64,000 bases of DNA from Aerococcaceae bacterium zg-1292 (GCA_016126655.1 CP065955.1:310001-374000); one strand, 5' to 3'; shown: positions 1-9,584, numbered from the stretch's first letter. Numbers and translations are program-made. Notes: generated by a model from the sequence alone, not told the origin.

Positions 1-131
1 TTGAAAAAAATTAATAAAGTCGAATAAAAAATGTGTAAAGTATCTTGCCTTTACACGCAATCTGTGGTAAATTTGTAAAGTATGAAAAAAAGCAGAGACA
101 AAAGCTCCTGCAAAATAAAGGAGGAATTACG

Positions 132-320
132 ATGGCTAAAGTATGTTACTTCACTGGTCGTAAAGCGAAATCAGGTAATAACCGTTCACACGCAATGAAT
201 TATAGCAAACGTCGTTTCGGCGCTAATTTACAAAAAGTTCGTGTAATGATTGATGGCGAACCTAAAAAAGTTTGGGTTTCTGCTCGTGCTTTAAAATCAG
301 GTAAAATCGAACGTGCATAA
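132..320 (+). CDS. rpmB: 50S ribosomal protein L28
   Basis: Large-subunit ribosomal protein L28 of 62 residues, the normal family length. The N-terminus [20 protein letters not shown] is the typical L28 start, and the lysine/arginine-rich body fits an rRNA-binding protein. The ATG at 132 is preceded by a strong AAAGGAGG about 8 bases upstream. The frame stays open upstream to position 45, but that extension has no ribosome binding site and is not L28-like. The gene stands alone, closed by a strong intrinsic terminator and then repeat elements. Confidence 0.97.
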   Translation: MAKVCYFTGRKAKSGNNRSHAMNYSKRRFGANLQKVRVMIDGEPKKVWVSARALKSGKIERA

Positions 321-337
321 TTAAATGACAATTGATA

Positions 338-367
338 CTGTTGACTCTAACCAGTCAACAGTTTTTT
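338..367 (+). terminator. rpmB intrinsic terminator
   Basis: A perfect 9-bp stem (CTGTTGACT paired with AGTCAACAG) with a six-base loop is followed directly by six or more T residues. It lies 18 bases after the rpmB stop codon. Confidence 0.93.
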
Positions 368-370
368 TAC

Positions 371-772
371 ATTGTGCGACAATGAGCGCTCTGAAATGAA
401 CCACTGGAGAAAGTCGTCGGCGTGCGAGTAACGCACAGAGGGGACTTTTGAAGTGGAGTCATTTCAGCGAATTGGAGCCGTAATAATACATTGTGCGACA
501 ATGAGCGGTCTGAAATGAACCACTGGAATACGTACTGTGAGCGCGGGCGCCCTGCCTCGAACCACTGGAGGAAAAGTCGCCGAAGCGCTGAGGCACTTCA
601 AGAGTTTTCTGAAGTGGATGTCGAGGCAGCCCAAGCGAACCGGAATACATAGTGTGAGCGCGGGCGCCTTGCCTCGAACCACTGGAGCAAAAAGCGCGGA
701 AGTGCACTAGCACTCCGAGTATTTTTGCGAAGTGGACGTCAAGCCAATCTAAGCGAACCATATTAGCGTGAG
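371..772 (+). repeat. Cluster of ~120-bp dispersed structured repeats (4 units)
   Basis: Four head-to-tail units. Unit 1 (371-488) has arms CTGAAATGA+ACCACT and AGTGGAG+TCATTTCAG, with inner hairpin GTGCG-agtaa-CGCAC. Unit 2 (487-529) is a truncated left half of the same subtype. Unit 3 (530-649) has the different but still complementary arms CTGCCTCGA and TCGAGGCAG. Unit 4 (650-772) is a hybrid with a CCTCGA left arm and a TCAAGCC right arm. Units begin with a TAGTGYGA-type motif and end with a GAACCGGAATA-type motif. Reading frames open through this block are by-products of the repeat. From 773 to 942 I see no gene. Confidence 0.85.
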
Positions 773-978
773 ACAGAATAATTTTAGTGTCAGATCTTTA
801 CAGAAAATCACTTCATCCAATCAAATCATAACTAAGCGAAGCATAATGCAAGTGACGAGGATGCAGCGCGTATTTTTGACGCCCTTCGAGCGCTAACTAC
901 TATAAAAAATAGCCATCAGTTATTATTTATGGTAAAATATCGTTGATTAGACAAAACTTAGTTAAGGAGGTAGTTGAA

Positions 979-1338
979 ATGGCTATTAAAATTCAAACTC
1001 CAAATGGACAAATTACGTTAGAACAAGATGTCATTGCAACCGTTGTGGGGGCAGCTGTAACAGATAATTATGGTGTTGTAGGCATGGTAAGTAAAAATGT
1101 TATTCGTGATAATTTTACTGAGATTTTGAAAAAAGAAAATTATGCTAAGGGCGTAGTGATTTCACAGCAAGGCAATGAAGTAGCGGTGGATGTTTATATC
1201 TTAGTATCGTATGGTACAAAAATTTCAGTTATTTGCCAAAATATTCAACAAGCAGTGAAATATAATGTAGAGCAATTATTAGGTTTTGAGATTAGTTACG
1301 TGAACGTCCATGTTCAAGGCGTCAAAGTCGTCGACTAG
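979..1338 (+). CDS. yloU: Asp23/Gls24 family protein (YloU-like)
   Basis: A 119-residue Asp23/Gls24-family protein (DUF322), the size of YloU. The family is associated with envelope stress and, in staphylococci, with a membrane-tethered Asp23 complex; the molecular activity is unknown. The conserved layout is visible: an N-terminal strand, then VVGAAVTDNYGVVGMVS, and a C-terminal half ending in a YVNVHVQGVK segment. The ATG at 979 is set by AAGGAGG at 964-970; an ATG in the same frame at 943 lacks such a site. It sits 24 bases before fakA, the conserved yloU-fakA pairing of Firmicutes, and is probably cotranscribed with it. A weak -10-like TAAAAT is at about 932. Confidence 0.9.
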   Translation: MAIKIQTPNGQITLEQDVIATVVGAAVTDNYGVVGMVSKNVIRDNFTEILKKENYAKGVVISQQGNEVAVDVYILVSYGTKISVICQNIQQAVKYNVEQLLGFEISYVNVHVQGVKVVD

Positions 1339-1362
1339 GACTTAAAATCGAGGAGGATTTCA

Positions 1363-3087
1363 GTGGAATTAAAACAAATTACAGCAGCGGAGTTTCGCGC
1401 AATGGTGATTGCCGGTGGACAACGCTTAAATGATCAAATGGAATTAATCAATTCATTAAACGTATTTCCTGTCCCGGATGGTGACACGGGAACGAATATG
1501 AATATGTCGTTTACATCCGGCGTAGAAAATTTAAAAGCATCGAATGCCACATCAGTTGGTGAGTTAGCTGGCGCCTTAGCAAAAGGTTTATTGATGGGTG
1601 CGCGCGGTAACTCAGGCGTTATCTTATCACAAATCTTTAGAGGATTTTCGCAAGCAGTTGCCGGTAAAGACGTTTTGGATGCCAATGATTTTGTTGCTGC
1701 ATTTGCTGGTGGCGTGGAATCAGCGTATAAAGCGGTGATGAAACCAGTTGAAGGAACGATTTTAACGGTTGCTCGTGAGTCTGCGATTCGTGGCGAGAGA
1801 AAAGTTGCTAAAACCGATAATATTATCGAAGTGATGCAGTCAATTGTTACCGGAGCGGAAAAATCATTAGCTAAAACACCAGAATTATTACCAGTATTAA
1901 AACAAGTGGGAGTAGTCGACTCCGGCGGTAAAGGGTTATTGTCTGTATATGAAGGGTTCTTAGCAGCGTTAAAAGGCGAGGCTGTCATTCAAGAAGGTGC
2001 TTCTGAAAAAACAGCTCATGCGCACGCAATGTTTGAAGACGATGTGGAAAATCCGATGACCTTGGAAGAAATTACGTATGGATACTGTACTGAAATTATG
2101 GTGCGTATCGGTCAAGGCCCGACAACAATTAAGCCATTTGATTACGATGTATTCCGTCAAACGTTGGATAAAAAAGGGGATTCCTTGCTCGTTGTCGCTG
2201 ATGATGAAATAGTTAAAGTGCATATTCATACGGAAAACCCAGGTGAAATTATGCAATTAGGACAAGAGTTTGGTGAATTGATTAAAATCAAAGTAGATAA
2301 TATGCGTGAACAAGTCCGTACGCTAGAAGCCAATGAAGCTTCACAACAAACAGCAAATGGTGAGCCGGAAGTGTCAGCAGAAACAGTAGCACCGGTTGCC
2401 CCTGCTACACCAGTGATGCCATTAGCGCCAGCACCTGAATATGCGATTATTGCGGTTGCTGCTGGAGAAGGTGTGACAGAGTTATATCGCTCAATGGGTG
2501 CAGAAGTCTTATCAGGTGGTCAAACGATGAATCCATCTACGGAAGATTTTGTGAAATTGATTGAAAATTCAAATGCTAAGCGTATTGTTTTATTACCAAA
2601 TAACAAAAACATTATTATGGCTGCTGAACAAGCTAGTCAAGTGGCAGAAGTTCCGACAATTGTCATTCCAACGAAAACAATTCCTGAAGGAATTGCCGCG
2701 TTAATGGCATTTAATCCGGAACAAGAAATCGAAGAAAACTACACAGCGATGAATGCAATGAGTCAACAAGTGAAGAGTGGACAAATTACGTATTCAATCC
2801 GCGATACAGAAATTGATGGGGTTACAATTAAAAAAGATGACTTTATGGGAATTGTAGATGGTAAGATTATGCTTTCTGTCCCAGATATTGTCGATACATT
2901 AAATCAAACATTATTAGTGATGATGGACGAAGATTCAGAAATTGTTACTATTATCGTCGGTGAAGAAGGCTCGACAGAAGCTGCTGAAACAGTGATTGCT
3001 GAATTAGCTGCTCAGTTTGAAGATGTTGAATTTGAAATAGTTCAAGGTGGACAGCCAGTGTATCATTATATTATTTCAGTCGAATAA
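1363..3087 (+). CDS. fakA: Fatty acid kinase ATP-binding subunit (DhaL/DegV-like)
   Basis: A 574-residue FakA/YloV protein, the ATP-binding subunit of fatty acid kinase, which phosphorylates exogenous fatty acids held by a FakB partner so they can enter phospholipid synthesis. The N-terminal DhaL domain (about 10-200) carries the nucleotide/Mg-binding motif NVFPVPDGDTGTNM and the GARGNSGVILSQ segment. A middle domain starts near EEITYGYCTEIMV (about 230). An Ala/Pro/Glu-rich linker near 325-355 leads to a C-terminal DegV-like domain. The start is GTG at 1363 with GAGGAGG nine bases upstream. No fakB is in the window. recG and plsX follow, so lipid precursor genes are clustered here. Confidence 0.93.
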   Translation: MELKQITAAEFRAMVIAGGQRLNDQMELINSLNVFPVPDGDTGTNMNMSFTSGVENLKASNATSVGELAGALAKGLLMGARGNSGVILSQIFRGFSQAVAGKDVLDANDFVAAFAGGVESAYKAVMKPVEGTILTVARESAIRGERKVAKTDNIIEVMQSIVTGAEKSLAKTPELLPVLKQVGVVDSGGKGLLSVYEGFLAALKGEAVIQEGASEKTAHAHAMFEDDVENPMTLEEITYGYCTEIMVRIGQGPTTIKPFDYDVFRQTLDKKGDSLLVVADDEIVKVHIHTENPGEIMQLGQEFGELIKIKVDNMREQVRTLEANEASQQTANGEPEVSAETVAPVAPATPVMPLAPAPEYAIIAVAAGEGVTELYRSMGAEVLSGGQTMNPSTEDFVKLIENSNAKRIVLLPNNKNIIMAAEQASQVAEVPTIVIPTKTIPEGIAALMAFNPEQEIEENYTAMNAMSQQVKSGQITYSIRDTEIDGVTIKKDDFMGIVDGKIMLSVPDIVDTLNQTLLVMMDEDSEIVTIIVGEEGSTEAAETVIAELAAQFEDVEFEIVQGGQPVYHYIISVE

Positions 3088-3194
3088 GTCAGACAATTAG
3101 ATGCAAACGACAAATGCGGGGTCGGGGTACAAGGCGAGTAGCGCTTGTATTCTGTTCCCTGCTTGTTTATTTAATAAGAAGGGAGTGGAAGGTT

Positions 3195-5225
3195 TTGCCG
3201 CATTGGAATGAATCGATACGGGTACTAAAAGGAATGGGCCCTAAGCGAATGGAACTGTTTGAAAAGTTAGGGATTCGTACCCTGCGTGATTTAATCTTTC
3301 ATTTCCCTTTTCGATATGAAGATATTCAAGTGCGAGAGTTAGGGTCGATATTAGATCAGGAAAAAGTGACGCTAAAAGGAACGGTAGTTAGTCCGCCAGT
3401 CGTTAATTTTTATGGGCATAAAAAAAGTCGTCTATCCTTTCGAATGGCGGTATCCGATAGTGACATTATTCAAGTAGTGTTTTTTAATCAGCCGTATTTA
3501 AAAAACACTATTGAACTCGGCCAAGTGCGTGCTATTTATGGGAAATGGCAAAGTAATCAACAGAGTTTACTTGGCATGAAGATGATTAAAGAGCAAGCTG
3601 AAGGTGATGCTCTGTCAGCAGTATATCCGACGGTAAAAGGTTTGAAGCAACCGACGTTAGTCACTGTGATTAGACAATGTTTTGAGTACTTAGATGGCAA
3701 TATCCCAGAAATGATTCCACATTATCTCAATGAAAAATATCGGATGTGGCCGATGGGACAAGCGTTGTATCATATGCATTTTCCTAAAAATATGGCAGAA
3801 CACCAACAAGCCAAGCGAAAAATAATTTTTGCGGAATTTTTCTTATATCAGTGGCGTTTATTAAATGCTACGGCGCAAGATTTGTCACAAGAAGGTGTGC
3901 GGGTATATTATGATGTTGATGAATTAAAGGTGATGATTAAGCAATTGCCTTACGAATTAACGCGAGCACAAAAAAGAGTCGTGAACGAAATTTGTGCCGA
4001 TTTGATGGCGCCATTTCCAATGAAACGTATGGTTCAAGGCGATGTCGGAAGCGGTAAAACGTTGGTAGCCTTTTTAGCCATGGTTGCTACCGTGTTAGCA
4101 GGGTATCAAGTAGTATTGATGGTTCCAACAGAAATTTTAGCTAAACAGCATACGGAAAATTTTAATCGTATCTTTGAACCGATGGATTTGCACGCTGAAT
4201 GTTTAGTGAGCGCTGTAAAAACGAAAGAAAAGAAACACTTAGTAGAAGGTTTAGCATCCGGACGTATCCGAATTGTTATCGGAACGCACGCTTTAATCCA
4301 AGAGCAAATTGAATTTAAGCAATTAGGATTGGTAGTTATTGACGAGCAGCATCGTTTTGGAGTCAACCAACGACAAACACTCCTCAATAAAAATGATGTT
4401 GGTGTCAACTTGCTGCAAATGACGGCTACACCGATTCCACGTTCGCTAGCGATGACGGTTTATGGTGAATTGTCCGTATCAACAATTGATGAATTACCGG
4501 GAGGACGGCAACCAATTACGACACAACGCTTGAAACCGGATGCGATTGATGGGGTATATCAACGGATGGATGAAGAATTAGCTAAAGGACATCAAGTGTA
4601 CTATGTGTTACCACTGATTGATGCGTCCGAGACAATGCAAAGTATTGATAATGTTAATGAAATTGCCGAAGCACTGATAGAACGTTTTGCAGACTATCAA
4701 GTGGATGTGCTCCATGGACAATTAGATAAACAAGCGCAACAAGTCGTAATGGAAGCATTTAAAGAAAATAAAATACAAATTCTTGTGGCGACAACGATGG
4801 TAGAAGTCGGTGTCGATGTGCCTAATGCGACGATTATTGTCATTCAATCCGCTGAGCGATTTGGCTTGGCACAACTACATCAGTTACGTGGACGTGTTGG
4901 ACGTAGTGATTTAGCCTCTTACTGTTATCTAATAGGTAATCCGACGACTGAACAAGGAGTGGCTAGACTCGATATTATGACGCAAACACAAGATGGTTTT
5001 CGTATTAGTCAAGAAGATATGAAAATTCGTGGTATGGGTGATTTATTGGGTAAAAATCAGAGTGGTTTGCCGCAATTTCACTATGCGAATCTAATTGAAG
5101 ATAAACATATATTAACAGTAGCCAGACAAGAAGCGAAAGCACTGCTGACACAGCCGCATTATTTAAGCGAGGAAGAAGCACGTGTGTTACAAGAATGGAA
5201 TCAACAGGCAATCATTGAAGTGTAG
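3195..5225 (+). CDS. recG: ATP-dependent DNA helicase RecG
   Basis: RecG reverses stalled replication forks and branch-migrates recombination intermediates. The wedge (OB-fold) domain lies at about 60-160. The superfamily-2 motor follows, with Walker A GDVGSGKT near 282, DEQH box DEQHRFG near 382, motif III TATPIP near 415, and motif VI QLRGRVGR near 555. I chose the TTG at 3195 (GGGAG site at 3181-3185). It gives 676 residues, the normal length, starting LPHWNESIRVLKGMGPKR, where the conserved helix-hairpin begins. The open extension back to 3114 is poorly conserved. plsX follows 17 bases after the stop, probably in the same operon as fakA. Confidence 0.95.
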   Translation: MPHWNESIRVLKGMGPKRMELFEKLGIRTLRDLIFHFPFRYEDIQVRELGSILDQEKVTLKGTVVSPPVVNFYGHKKSRLSFRMAVSDSDIIQVVFFNQPYLKNTIELGQVRAIYGKWQSNQQSLLGMKMIKEQAEGDALSAVYPTVKGLKQPTLVTVIRQCFEYLDGNIPEMIPHYLNEKYRMWPMGQALYHMHFPKNMAEHQQAKRKIIFAEFFLYQWRLLNATAQDLSQEGVRVYYDVDELKVMIKQLPYELTRAQKRVVNEICADLMAPFPMKRMVQGDVGSGKTLVAFLAMVATVLAGYQVVLMVPTEILAKQHTENFNRIFEPMDLHAECLVSAVKTKEKKHLVEGLASGRIRIVIGTHALIQEQIEFKQLGLVVIDEQHRFGVNQRQTLLNKNDVGVNLLQMTATPIPRSLAMTVYGELSVSTIDELPGGRQPITTQRLKPDAIDGVYQRMDEELAKGHQVYYVLPLIDASETMQSIDNVNEIAEALIERFADYQVDVLHGQLDKQAQQVVMEAFKENKIQILVATTMVEVGVDVPNATIIVIQSAERFGLAQLHQLRGRVGRSDLASYCYLIGNPTTEQGVARLDIMTQTQDGFRISQEDMKIRGMGDLLGKNQSGLPQFHYANLIEDKHILTVARQEAKALLTQPHYLSEEEARVLQEWNQQAIIEV

Positions 5226-5242
5226 AAAGCGAGGAAATAAAG

Positions 5243-6241
5243 ATGTTTAGAATTGCAGTAGACGCAATGGGTGGCGATAATGCGCCAAAAGCGATTGTTG
5301 AAGGTGTCAATCAAGCAGTGAAACAATTTCCAGACATTGAAATTGTGTTGGTAGGCGATGAAGCCCAAATCACACCACTGTTAGAAACGAATGAACGCAT
5401 TACCATTGTTCATACAAGCGAAAAAGTTGAAAGTGATGATGAGCCTGTCTCTGCTGTGCGTCGCAAAAAGCAATCATCAATGGTAATGGCTGCTCAAATG
5501 GTAAAAGATAATGAAGCAGATGTTTTATTATCAGCAGGCAATACGGGAGCTTTACTAGCGAGTGGGTTACTAGTGATTGGGCGTATTAAAGGCGTTGACC
5601 GTCCGGGTTTGATGCCGATTTTACCGACGATGAATGAAGAATCACCGCAATTAATTTTAATGGATGCCGGAGCCAATGCCGACTGCAAACCTAAAAATTT
5701 ACATCAATTCGCGATACTCGCTAACTTTTATGCGAAGTCTGTACTAGGAATTACTACACCTCGTGTCGGTCTCATAAATAACGGAACAGAAGCATCAAAA
5801 GGAAATGAATTGACGAAAGCCAGTTACGAATTATTACGTGACGAAGCAGCGATTCATTTTATCGGTAATGTCGAAGCAAAAGAATTATTGCGAGGTGTCT
5901 GTGACATTGCGGTTACGGATGGTTTTACTGGTAATGCGATTTTGAAATCGTTAGAAGGCACATCAAAAACCTTGTTTAGTGCGATTAAACATAAATTACT
6001 GACGTCTGGCGTAAAAGGTAAATTAGGTGCATTATTGATAAAAGATGCTTTATTATCCTTACGTGAGCAATATGATGATTCAAAACAAGGGGGAGCGATT
6101 TTACTGGGTGTAAAAGCCCCTGTGATTAAAGCGCATGGTTCATCTAATGACGAAGCGATTTTCCATGCCATTCGTCAAGCGAGATTGGTCCTAGAGGCAA
6201 AAGTCGTTAATCAAATGGAAGAATACTTCGCACGCAATTAA
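5243..6241 (+). CDS. plsX: Phosphate acyltransferase PlsX
   Basis: PlsX makes acyl-phosphate from acyl-ACP, the acyl donor for PlsY at the first step of phosphatidic acid synthesis, acting peripherally at the membrane. The 332-residue length is typical. The hallmark VDAMGGDNAP is at 6-15, and SAGNTGA is near residue 93. The glycine-rich GFTGNAILK segment is near 228, and a family-typical LLGVKAPVIKAHGSS motif precedes the C-terminal helix. The ATG start is preceded by GAGGAAAT. It is followed after 115 bases by acpP, the usual functional pairing. Confidence 0.96.
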   Translation: MFRIAVDAMGGDNAPKAIVEGVNQAVKQFPDIEIVLVGDEAQITPLLETNERITIVHTSEKVESDDEPVSAVRRKKQSSMVMAAQMVKDNEADVLLSAGNTGALLASGLLVIGRIKGVDRPGLMPILPTMNEESPQLILMDAGANADCKPKNLHQFAILANFYAKSVLGITTPRVGLINNGTEASKGNELTKASYELLRDEAAIHFIGNVEAKELLRGVCDIAVTDGFTGNAILKSLEGTSKTLFSAIKHKLLTSGVKGKLGALLIKDALLSLREQYDDSKQGGAILLGVKAPVIKAHGSSNDEAIFHAIRQARLVLEAKVVNQMEEYFARN

Positions 6242-6356
6242 TAAATAATGAGAGCCCTATAAAAAAATTAAGTTTTTGTGGACAATCGCTGTGAGAATAT
6301 GTAAAATAGATGAGTATAATAGCATAAATTGTGCAATCAGGTTGGAGGTGTAAATA

Positions 6357-6602
6357 ATGGGTGAAACAGAAACAGTGTTTTCAATCGTGAAAAATATGAT
6401 TGTAGACCGTTTTGATGTGAATGAAGAGACTGTCACTCCAACAATGACATTTGATGATTTAGGAGCTGACTCATTGGATGTTGTTGAGTTAGTAATGGAG
6501 ATTGAAAATCATTTTGACGTGACATTTGATGATGAAAAAATTGAGCAATTAACAAATATTGGGGATGCCGTTCAATATATTGAAACGTTAAAAGAAGCTT
6601 AA
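6357..6602 (+). CDS. acpP: Acyl carrier protein
   Basis: An 81-residue acyl carrier protein for fatty acid synthesis. The phosphopantetheine attachment site is the serine of GADSLDVVEL (serine about 39), in the characteristic acidic four-helix fold. The ATG follows GGAGGTG at 6344-6350. A good -10 TATAAT at 6315-6320 suggests an own promoter, although no clear -35 is visible, so read-through from plsX is also possible. oppD begins 34 bases downstream. Confidence 0.95.
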   Translation: MGETETVFSIVKNMIVDRFDVNEETVTPTMTFDDLGADSLDVVELVMEIENHFDVTFDDEKIEQLTNIGDAVQYIETLKEA

Positions 6603-6636
6603 TAACAACGAAATAGATGATGAACGGAGGAAGAAT

Positions 6637-7650
6637 ATGAACAATCAAGAATTGTTACTAGATATTAAAGACTTACATATTGGTTTTCGTATCAAAGACG
6701 ATTATTATGATGCGGTAGACGGCGTAAGTTTACAACTATATAAAAATGAAAAATTAGCTATCGTTGGTGAATCAGGTTGTGGTAAAAGTACCTTGGCAAC
6801 AGCGATTATGGGCTTACACAATCCACGTGTAACGAAGATTACAGGTGAGATTAACTATAAAGGTAAAAACTTAGTTAATTATGATGAAGCACAATTTAAT
6901 ACGGTTCGTGGTAAAGAAATTGGCATGATTTTCCAAGATCCATTGGCTTCATTGAATCCATTGATGACGATTGAAGCGCAAGTTGACGAAGCCTTGCTTT
7001 ATCATACAAAATTAAATGCGCAACAACGTCACGACCGCGTATTAGAATTATTGGATCAAGTAGGAATTGTTAATCCTCAACGTACAGCTAAGCAATATCC
7101 GCATGAATTATCTGGTGGGATGCGTCAACGGGTGGTCATCGCGATTGCATTAGCATGTAAACCGCCAATTATTATTGCCGATGAGCCAACAACGGCGTTG
7201 GATGTAACGATTCAAGCTCAAATTTTAGACTTATTAAACGAAATTCAAGAGGAAACAGAATCAGGCATTATCTTAATTACACATGATTTAGGGGTCGTTG
7301 CGGAAACAGCTGACCGGGTTGCGGTTATGTATGCAGGACAATTTGTTGAAATTGCTAGTGTGCATGAATTATTTAATAATCCAAAACATCCGTATACGCG
7401 TTCATTGTTACGTTCAATTCCACAAACAAATGACCAATTAGAACACAGTTCTGGTGATTTGCATGTTATTCAAGGGATTGTACCACCATTATCTAAATTA
7501 CCACGTAAAGGATGCCGTTTTGCGCCGCGTATTCCATGGATTGATGCGTCTGCCCATGAGGAGCATCCGGTCTTACATGAAGTGTCTCCAGGGCACTGGG
7601 TACGCTGTACTTGTCATGAGCATTTCCATTTTGAAGAGGAGGGACAATAA
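6637..7650 (+). CDS. oppD: Oligopeptide ABC transporter ATP-binding protein
   Basis: One of the two ATPases of an oligopeptide/dipeptide importer (337 residues). Walker A GESGCGKST is near residue 45, the signature LSGGMRQRV near 155, Walker B IIIADEPTTALD near 180, and H-loop ITHDLG near 212. The C-terminal oligopeptide-binding extension (about 235-337) contains GCRFAPR and the RCTCHEH cysteines, as in OppD/DppD proteins that may bear an Fe-S cluster. It is the first gene of oppDFBC; the TAATG overlap with oppF suggests translational coupling. No substrate-binding protein gene is adjacent. Confidence 0.93.
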   Translation: MNNQELLLDIKDLHIGFRIKDDYYDAVDGVSLQLYKNEKLAIVGESGCGKSTLATAIMGLHNPRVTKITGEINYKGKNLVNYDEAQFNTVRGKEIGMIFQDPLASLNPLMTIEAQVDEALLYHTKLNAQQRHDRVLELLDQVGIVNPQRTAKQYPHELSGGMRQRVVIAIALACKPPIIIADEPTTALDVTIQAQILDLLNEIQEETESGIILITHDLGVVAETADRVAVMYAGQFVEIASVHELFNNPKHPYTRSLLRSIPQTNDQLEHSSGDLHVIQGIVPPLSKLPRKGCRFAPRIPWIDASAHEEHPVLHEVSPGHWVRCTCHEHFHFEEEGQ

Positions 7651-8606
7651 TGTCAGAATTTATGAGAGTTTCCGGCCTAAAAGTCCATTATCCGATTCGT
7701 AGTGGATTTTTTAACCGGATTACCGACTATGTTTATGCCGTTGATGGTGTTGATTTAGTCTTTGAAGAAGGTAAAACATATGGTTTAGTTGGAGAATCTG
7801 GCTCTGGTAAATCAACAATCGGTAAAGCAATTATCGGTTTAGAAAAAATGACCGACGGTCAAATTATTTATGAAGGTAAAGATATTACGTCTGAAGCGCG
7901 TCAACGTCGCTCAAACTATCGCCGTAATGTTCAGATGATTTTCCAAGATGCATTATCAAGTTTTAACCCGAAAAAACGTATTTCTTTGATTTTATCTGAG
8001 CCATTACGTAATTTTGAAAATATGACACCTGATGAAGAACGCCGTAAAATGATTGAATTATTACATATTGTTGGGCTTTCTGAAGAAGCGTTAAATAAAT
8101 ATCCACATGAGTTTTCAGGTGGACAACGTCAACGTATCGGGGTAGCTCGTGCGGTTGCGATTAATCCAAAATTAGTCATTGCTGATGAACCGGTATCAGC
8201 ATTGGATTTATCGGTGCAAGCGCAAGTATTGAACTTCATGAAACGGATTCAAGAAGAGTACAATACAAGTTTCTTATTCATTTCACATGACTTAGGTGTC
8301 GTTAAACATATGTGTGATGAAATTGCAATTATGTATCGTGGACGCTTTACGGAGTATGGTTTGCGTTCAGATATTTATGAGGATCCACAACATATATATA
8401 CACGTCGCTTGTTATCAGCGATTCCACAAACGGATCCAAATGTCCGTGAAGAAAACAAATTAAATCGTTTACGCGTAGAAAAAGAATATCAAACGAATGC
8501 ATCGAAGTATTATACTGAAGAAGGCAAAGTGTATGATTTGAAAAATATAACGCCAACACATAAAGTTGCGTTACGCGATTTGAACGAGCAAGGGGGCGTG
8601 AAATAA
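7650..8606 (+). CDS. oppF: Oligopeptide ABC transporter ATP-binding protein
   Basis: Second ATPase of the peptide importer (318 residues), cytoplasmic and paired with OppD. Walker A GESGSGKST is near 50, signature FSGGQRQRIGVARA near 155, Walker B LVIADEPVSALD near 177, and H-loop ISHDLG near 212. The C-terminal tail is charged and lacks the Cys-rich extension of OppD. The start codon overlaps the oppD stop (TAATG), and the stop abuts the oppB ATG, so the four genes form a tight operon. Confidence 0.93.
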   Translation: MSEFMRVSGLKVHYPIRSGFFNRITDYVYAVDGVDLVFEEGKTYGLVGESGSGKSTIGKAIIGLEKMTDGQIIYEGKDITSEARQRRSNYRRNVQMIFQDALSSFNPKKRISLILSEPLRNFENMTPDEERRKMIELLHIVGLSEEALNKYPHEFSGGQRQRIGVARAVAINPKLVIADEPVSALDLSVQAQVLNFMKRIQEEYNTSFLFISHDLGVVKHMCDEIAIMYRGRFTEYGLRSDIYEDPQHIYTRRLLSAIPQTDPNVREENKLNRLRVEKEYQTNASKYYTEEGKVYDLKNITPTHKVALRDLNEQGGVK

Positions 8607-9569
8607 ATGTGGAAAACAATACTTAGACGTATACTACTTATGATTCCTCAGTTGTTCATTTTGACAATCTTAGTCTTTGCGCTATCAGCCTTAATGCCTG
8701 GGGATGCGATTACGGGATTGATTGATCCGTCGATTTCAGCTGCGCAACAAGAAGCGATGCGTGAAGCGTTAGGATTAAATCGTCCATGGCATGAACGTTA
8801 TATTGATTGGATGAAAGGTATCGTTGTTGGTGATTTTGGAAGAAGTTTCCAACATAAACAACCTGTTACAGCCATCATTGCACAACGTGTATGGCCGACT
8901 ATTTGGTTATCATTATTTACGGTTATTTTAACGTATCTTATTGCTTTGCCACTAGGTTTAATTGCGGGTCGTTATAATGATAGCTGGATGGACCGTGCAA
9001 TTAACTTGTATAACTTTATTTCATATTCAATGCCATCATTTGTCCTTGGTTTATTAATGTTATGGATTTTTGGTTATACATTAAATTGGTTCCCAACACG
9101 TGGTACAGTTGGTTCAGATGTGACATTAGGTACGATTCAAGAATTGTTCTCTCGTTTGCGTCACATTATTTTACCGGGTACGACTTTAGCGTTAATTAGT
9201 ACAACTAGTACGATACAGTACCTTAGAACAGGTATTATTGACGCTAAATCGCAAGATTATGTACGTACGGCACGTGCTAAAGGGGTGCCGGAATCTGTCG
9301 TTTATCGTCGTCATATTTTCCGAAACTCAATCTTACCGATTGCAGCATTTCTAGGATATACAATTACTGGATTAGTGTCTGGATCAGTGATTACGGAACG
9401 TATCTTCTCTTATCAAGGGATGGGGCAATTGTTCTTGACATCAATTACTGGACGTGATTTCTCAGTTATGATGACCTTGGTATTGTTCTTTGGTTTCATG
9501 ACTTTATTAGGAACATTACTATCAGATATTATTATGGTATTCGTCGATCCACGAATCCGTATTGATTAA
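8607..9569 (+). CDS. oppB: Oligopeptide ABC transporter permease
   Basis: Membrane permease of the peptide importer (320 residues). It shows the BPD_transp_1 pattern: an N-terminal transmembrane helix (about 8-30), a periplasmic-side loop with LGLNRPWHERY, then five core helices. The EAA-type coupling motif is YVRTARAKGVPESVVYRRHIFRN near 215-235. The start follows the oppF stop with no gap, using GGGGGCG as ribosome binding site. It pairs with OppC to form the channel. Confidence 0.92.
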   Translation: MWKTILRRILLMIPQLFILTILVFALSALMPGDAITGLIDPSISAAQQEAMREALGLNRPWHERYIDWMKGIVVGDFGRSFQHKQPVTAIIAQRVWPTIWLSLFTVILTYLIALPLGLIAGRYNDSWMDRAINLYNFISYSMPSFVLGLLMLWIFGYTLNWFPTRGTVGSDVTLGTIQELFSRLRHIILPGTTLALISTTSTIQYLRTGIIDAKSQDYVRTARAKGVPESVVYRRHIFRNSILPIAAFLGYTITGLVSGSVITERIFSYQGMGQLFLTSITGRDFSVMMTLVLFFGFMTLLGTLLSDIIMVFVDPRIRID

Positions 9570-9584
9570 GAAAGGAGGAAGACA

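Noticed and set aside
459-761. Minus-strand open frames through the repeat cluster, encoding Ser/Gly/Arg-rich peptides
   Set aside because: They are translations of the dispersed repeat, recur wherever it occurs (10473-10676, 25814-26123, 34397-34780, 46440-46791, 57687-57941), and lack ribosome binding sites.
1434-1988. 184-codon antisense frame in fakA
   Set aside because: A shadow of a well-conserved coding frame on the other strand, without start signals.
3114-3194. N-terminal extension of RecG
   Set aside because: The residues are not RecG-like and there is no ribosome binding site at 3114. TTG 3195 gives the family length and a proper GGGAG site.
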